Source of the DNA: CAYUWG01 sp964448285
GTDB taxonomy: Bacteria; Bacteroidota; Ignavibacteria; SZUA-365
NCBI GenBank assembly: GCA_964448285.1
Contig: CAYUWG010000106.1
Span: forward strand, 1 to 9,694
Direction of reading: 5' to 3'
DNA length: 9,694 nucleotides
Each line of letters opens with the position of its first letter. The stretch's first letter is position 1. The position numbers were made by a program, and so were the translations under genes. Below the pieces are notes generated by a model that ran no database searches, was not told the origin of the DNA, and worked only from the letters and a program-made list of their open reading frames with translations. Shown one piece after another: positions 7,498-9,694 of this stretch.

Positions 7498-8427
7498 TCA
7501 GTCCCCGAGGAGGTCGCCGTGCTCGATTCGCTCCACTTGAGCGATCCGAGAATCGAGGCCCGCGGCTCGGATGAGTTCTTCGAGTGCTTGCTTGTGCGAG
7601 AGCCCGAGCAGTCGATTCCGCTCTGCCCGTAAATACGTCAGGGCTTCGTCCTTGGCCACGTCCAGCGCCGCGAGCGATGCCGTCTTCTCTGCAGTCCACA
7701 AATCCACGTCGCCCTTCAGGGCGGCAACCAACGCCCCATTGATTCCAAGCCAATAGTCCGCCGCGCTCTTGCTGGGGTGCATCAGGGACACGCTCTTGAG
7801 CACGCTGCCCAGCCCTCTCGTGGCAACCGGCTCTCCTCGCCTTTGGGCGAGGCCAACCAGCGCTGCCAAGTGCGAGTAGCTGAGGATGCAGACGTTTCGG
7901 GCGATGGCCTGCTGGTAGATCTGGCTTGTACGATTTGGAAGCTGGTAGATCGGACAGACAACGACGGCGAAGTCGAGCCCGTTACGCCAGCCGTCCATGG
8001 CTTGGACTTTGAAGTCCTTCTGATTCTTCGCTGTACGGCTGAGGCGAAAGGCTTTAGCGTCCGCCACAAGCGAGTAACCGCCGCCCCGAGCCTGAACATC
8101 TGCGGCATCGGCCCGAGCGGTGATGACCGCGCTCTTGAGGCCTATCGCCGCGAGGGATTCAGCAATGACTGCGTCGGTGTACTTCGAGTACAGCTTCTCC
8201 TCCGACGAATCATGTCCGTAGTGCTCCGGCACCGCGCCGCACAGCCTGAGGTGGTCAAGTAGCGCGGCGCGCCTGTCCTTGCGGATCTCCGCGCTGAGCT
8301 CCGCGATCATCTTGGTCGAGTCGACGCCGAACGAACCGCTGAGCTTCGCCAGCTCAGCGACCCAGTACTTACGACGTTTCCTAGCCTCAGGCGTCATGTG
8401 GTTTTTTCGTCTCATGCCTTCTATCAT
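7498..8427 (-). CDS. HindIII-family type II restriction endonuclease
   Basis: The product is 309 residues, close to HindIII itself (about 300). Residues 118-141 (YSLVADAKAFRLSRTAKNQK onward) are almost identical to the HindIII segment GLVADAKSFRLSRTAKNQKD. The PD-(D/E)xK residues are D110 (AADV), D123 and K125 (DAK). SQIYQQAIARNVCILSYSHLA and the C-terminus (AGLDSRIAQVERI) also match the family, including its HxxALEEL/EALL region. It should cut unmethylated duplex DNA in the cytoplasm; the site is expected to be AAGCTT by homology, not shown. The ATG at 8427 gives the longest product; ATGs at 8415 and 8397 are alternatives and none has a strong ribosome site. The methyltransferase gene follows after 4 bases. 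The start lies 13 bases from the core site at 8441-8447, the usual cassette layout. Confidence 0.9.
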   Translation of the reverse strand: MIEGMRRKNHMTPEARKRRKYWVAELAKLSGSFGVDSTKMIAELSAEIRKDRRAALLDHLRLCGAVPEHYGHDSSEEKLYSKYTDAVIAESLAAIGLKSAVITARADAADVQARGGGYSLVADAKAFRLSRTAKNQKDFKVQAMDGWRNGLDFAVVVCPIYQLPNRTSQIYQQAIARNVCILSYSHLAALVGLAQRRGEPVATRGLGSVLKSVSLMHPSKSAADYWLGINGALVAALKGDVDLWTAEKTASLAALDVAKDEALTYLRAERNRLLGLSHKQALEELIRAAGLDSRIAQVERIEHGDLLGD

Positions 8428-8440
8428 GTGCGCTCATGGC

Positions 8441-8447
8441 GCCTAAC
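8441..8447 (-). other. lone attC core site (R') upstream of the restriction cassette
   Basis: GCCTAAC on the + strand reads GTTAGGC on the minus strand, a perfect R' core 13 bases before the endonuclease start, where the end of the preceding cassette's attC is expected. No convincing matching R'' (GTTRRRY on the + strand) with paired arms is found within the next 150 bases. The attC is therefore degenerate, interrupted or of unusual form. Confidence 0.55.
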
Positions 8448-8520
8448 AATGATTTGATTGATCCGCATAACATGCGGGTATTAGATTTTCTGTCCGCATA
8501 AGACAATTCCAGGAATCCAT
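8443..8520 (-). CDS. possible 25-residue ORF ahead of the restriction genes
   Basis: The ATG at 8520 is preceded by GAGG about six bases upstream, a good ribosome-binding signal. The frame encodes 25 residues beginning MDSWNCLMRTENL, and its TAG stop lies within the lone core site, 15 bases before the endonuclease ATG. No family is recognised. In class 1 integrons a short ORF in attI1 is known to help translation of cassette genes lacking their own ribosome site. A similar role here is speculation, but the layout fits because the endonuclease start has no strong signal of its own. It may also be chance. Confidence 0.25.
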   Translation of the reverse strand: MDSWNCLMRTENLIPACYADQSNHC

Positions 8521-8814
8521 AACTACCTCAGGTGAATCTTTGAAAACAATGGCCTATGCCAATTCATGTTCATCCTCCGGTATGTTATGCGGATACATAT
8601 AAGAACCTCTCCTTCAATAGTAACGATTGAGGTTGCGATTGGCAAACGCAAGAACAGAGTTCACACGAAATAATCCCTGCGCATCAGCCGTCGCCCGTCG
8701 GCACGATGGTAGCCGTTTCCACCATGAGGCTGACGGTGACGACCCGTTCCCTCTCTCGTTGCGGCACAGCGATTCCTCGGTGCAAGGTTAGAGTACGCAT
8801 TTCTATCGCCGTGA
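8448..8814. other. gene-poor segment between cassette genes
   Basis: About 370 bases without a recognisable gene. The left half holds the inverted-repeat unit at 8461-8594. The remainder has two small hairpins, CTTCAAT/ATTGAGG around 8610-8632 and ATGGT/ACCAT around 8706-8730. A weak 38-codon minus-strand ORF (8684-8800, starting MRTLTLHRGI, no clear ribosome site) is the only other open frame of note. It could be a gene-less cassette, a degraded one, or a cassette carrying regulatory sequence for the restriction genes. Confidence 0.5.
8461..8594. repeat. 134-bp unit bounded by 13-bp perfect inverted repeats
   Basis: ATCCGCATAACAT (8461-8473) is exactly the reverse complement of ATGTTATGCGGAT (8582-8594). 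A third copy of the core TCCGCATAA lies inside at 8493-8501, in the same direction as the left copy and 31 bases from it. The left copy also starts a small perfect hairpin, CCGCAT-AAC-ATGCGG. No target-site duplication is visible at the outer ends. The repeats could be recombinase or regulator binding sites, or the ends of a miniature element. Its nature is unknown. Confidence 0.6.
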
Positions 8815-8874
8815 GCCTAACGGCTGGCGCATAACCTGCGAGCGGAGCGCGTCAGGTTGATGCGCGGGTTAGGC
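8815..8874 (-). other. attC site D (60 bp), end of the toxin-antitoxin cassette
   Basis: Perfect core sites GCCTAAC (8815-8821) and GTTAGGC (8868-8874) flank arms GCGCATAACCTG and CAGGTTGATGCGC, which pair completely apart from one extra base on the right arm. Loop about 14 bases. This is the cleanest attC in the window. The stop codon of the small partner gene is 49 bases to the right. Confidence 0.92.
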
Positions 8875-8923
8875 GGTATGTTTGTCCAGTGAGCTTCCAT
8901 TACTCGATTCGTTCCATAATCGA

Positions 8924-9142
8924 CTACTGATGCGCCACAAGTCGAAGCTCGTAAATTCGACCGTATCTCGATGCCAAAGCCAGGTCGCCTCGGCGAAGCG
9001 CATCCCTTACGTCGTCCAGTCTATATGCATCATCAATACTGAGGTACGGAGACCAACCGGCATCATCTTCAATAAGGACGACTTCCACTTCCGCAACGTA
9101 GTCACCCTCATGCACATATTTTGTCTTTTTTCTTTGATTCAT
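8924..9142 (-). CDS. small partner (probable antitoxin) of the DUF4258 protein
   Basis: The ATG at 9142 is preceded by AGGAGATATCG, a strong ribosome-binding site, and overlaps the stop of the DUF4258 gene as ATGA, so the pair is translationally coupled. The 72-residue product starts with a basic tail (MNQRKKTKYVHEG) and continues with an acidic, mixed alpha/beta body (AEVEVVLIEDDAGWSPYLS, DAYRLDDVRDALRRGD). Small proteins of this kind with a GWSPYLS-type motif are found next to DUF4258 genes and are taken as antitoxins. That role is inference from context. A longer frame from 9295 is open but has no support and lies wholly inside the DUF4258 gene. Confidence 0.75.
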   Translation of the reverse strand: MNQRKKTKYVHEGDYVAEVEVVLIEDDAGWSPYLSIDDAYRLDDVRDALRRGDLALASRYGRIYELRLVAHQ

Positions 9143-9465
9143 CGATATCTCCTTCGTGTAAATGTCTGATCCCATCGATCGAGCTGCGGGCGATAGGCGG
9201 TGATCAGGACCGCTGGCGCAAAATGTCCTTTTGGGATTCCCCAAACAACATGAATCGGCGCGCCTATACGATCTTTCTGTAAAACCAGCACGCATGGTCC
9301 TTTGGGATAGTTCGGGTATTCCTCAATGACCTCGGCATCCTCGATTCCGCTGATCACTTCGTGTGCAGTCAAAGCATCCTCGACCATCTCGTCGAAACCA
9401 TGCTCGGATATCCGAACATCATCTGCGAGTATCAGTGTGCGTATCGTTTCGAAGAAATCGCTCAA
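9139..9465 (-). CDS. DUF4258 protein, probable toxin of a toxin-antitoxin pair
   Basis: The product is 108 residues. Family features are RISEHGFDEMVEDALTAHEV (18-37), EVIEEYPNYPKGPCVLVLQK (45-64), IHVVWGIPKG (71-80) and VLITAYRPQLDRWD (86-99), in the order typical of DUF4258. That family is compared with RelE/MqsR-like small toxins and usually sits beside a small partner gene. The start is TTG at 9465 with AAGG four bases upstream; no other start is available before residue 27. The partner gene overlaps by 4 bases downstream. Toxin-antitoxin pairs are common in cassette arrays, where they are thought to stabilise the array. Family assignment is firm; toxic activity is inferred. Confidence 0.85.
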   Translation of the reverse strand: MSDFFETIRTLILADDVRISEHGFDEMVEDALTAHEVISGIEDAEVIEEYPNYPKGPCVLVLQKDRIGAPIHVVWGIPKGHFAPAVLITAYRPQLDRWDQTFTRRRYR

Positions 9466-9502
9466 ATTACCTTCTCTAAAGGAATCATGTTGAATGCAAT
9501 CT

Positions 9503-9593
9503 GCCTAACGGTTTGCGCTTGAGCCGCGCGCACACGTTATTTTGGGAAGGAGAACATCCCCCAACCTGCATCGGCTCAATCCGCGTGTTAGGC
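9503..9593 (-). other. attC site E (91 bp), end of the partial right-edge cassette
   Basis: Perfect cores GCCTAAC (9503-9509) and GTTAGGC (9587-9593) flank arms GCGCTTGAGCCG and CGGCTCAATCCGC. TTGAGCCG pairs with CGGCTCAA, with extra unpaired bases on the right arm. A further short hairpin is possible in the long loop (GGGAAGGAGAACATCCCCC region). The DUF4258 start lies 38 bases to the left, as expected for the beginning of the next cassette. Confidence 0.85.
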
Positions 9594-9608
9594 GTGCTAT
9601 CGCCGTCA

Positions 9609-9692
9609 TCACCTTCGGAATTGTTCTCGGATAGCGGCATCGCCAATTGACCAGTTCCCACCGTGTTCAATCACAATGATATTGACCACGAC
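9609..9692 (-). CDS. C-terminal end of an unidentified cassette gene, partial
   Basis: At the right edge one minus-strand frame is open from the window end and gives 27 residues including VNIIVIEHGGNWSIGDAAI, ending at two tandem TGA stops (9611-9606), about 12 bases before attC E. Position and orientation fit the last codons of a cassette gene. No family can be named from so short a piece, and the frame choice is not certain. Confidence 0.35.
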   Translation of the reverse strand, partial: VVVNIIVIEHGGNWSIGDAAIREQFRR

Positions 9693-9694
9693 GA

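Larger units (their letters stand above)
4576..9694 (-). mobile_element. integron gene-cassette array (attC cluster), integrase not in window
   Basis: Five attC-like sites divide the region into cassettes of about 0.7 to 1.9 kb, all with genes on the minus strand and with coding regions ending just before, or inside, the attC. In the clearest sites the extra unpaired base of the hairpin is on the right-hand (L'') arm, which fixes the orientation as right to left, in agreement with the genes. By the known integron layout the integrase, attI and the cassette promoter would be to the right of 9694. None is seen here, so this could equally be an integrase-less cluster (CALIN). GC varies from cassette to cassette; the DUF4145 cassette is visibly more AT-rich, as expected for independently captured genes. 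valS lies at the distal end. Confidence 0.85.

Noticed and set aside
7777..8262. 161-codon + strand ORF
   Set aside because: It lies wholly opposite the HindIII-family gene, whose family match is unmistakable.
8585..8591. GTTATGC as a degenerate partner core for 8441-8447
   Set aside because: It is part of the 13-bp inverted repeat and does not leave paired arms between the two cores.
8461..8594. Inverted repeats as the arms of the missing attC
   Set aside because: No GTTRRRY-like core follows the right arm at a suitable distance, so the repeats do not complete an attC with the lone core at 8441.
9143..9295. N-terminal extension of the small partner protein from 9295
   Set aside because: It would lie inside the DUF4258 gene in another frame, whereas the ATG at 9142 has a strong ribosome site and the typical ATGA overlap.
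9485..9670. 61-codon minus-strand ORF with NTRIEPMQVGG
   Set aside because: Most of it is translation through attC E; a different frame better fits the end of the right-edge cassette gene.
1..9694. CRISPR array, tRNA, rRNA, integron integrase or transposase
   Set aside because: No regularly spaced direct repeats, tRNA-like cloverleaf, rRNA stretch, or tyrosine recombinase or transposase motifs were seen on either strand.

Overview
The window looks like an environmental (metagenome-type) bacterial contig in three parts. Bases 1 to about 524 are AT-rich and carry, on the + strand, the C-terminal part of a UvrD/PcrA-type helicase that runs into a RecB-like nuclease domain. Its style resembles candidate-phyla (CPR/Patescibacteria) helicases, which is an inference. 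At about 525 this reading frame and a minus-strand gene coming from the other side both lose their family resemblance at the same base, and GC rises sharply. This is a junction of two unrelated sequences, most simply an assembly chimera.

Bases 525 to about 4570 form a conserved minus-strand chromosomal block: valS (complete valyl-tRNA synthetase), then an overlapping outer-membrane beta-barrel gene, then the N-terminus of a secreted beta-propeller (BNR/VPS10-like) protein that is cut by the junction. The ValRS sequence style, the barrel and the propeller protein suggest the FCB group (Ignavibacteria/Kapaibacteria/Chlorobi-like). No marker here fixes the taxon.

Bases 4576 to 9694 are an integron gene-cassette array. 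Five attC sites are readable (4576-4638, 5659-5739, 6502-6560, 8815-8874, 9503-9593), plus a lone core site at 8441-8447. In the four clearest sites the right-hand arm carries an extra unpaired base, which fits one orientation only (reading on the minus strand), and every cassette gene is on that strand. No integrase gene is present. If one exists it should lie beyond base 9694; otherwise this is an integrase-less attC cluster. valS sits at the distal end of the array.

Cassette contents, in the direction of the array (right to left): the end of an unidentified ORF; a DUF4258 protein and small partner with a 4-base overlap, looking like a toxin-antitoxin pair; a gene-poor segment with short inverted repeats and a 25-codon ORF; a HindIII-family restriction endonuclease followed 4 bases later by a beta-class DNA methyltransferase; a zinc-ribbon DUF4145 protein; and a DUF3800-like protein with a probable RNase H fold. 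Several of these fit defence or stabilisation roles, as expected for cassette arrays. The most unusual points are the whole HindIII-type restriction-modification system in one cassette, the 325-residue RNase H-like protein, the zinc-ribbon DUF4145 protein, and the unexplained 8448-8814 segment.
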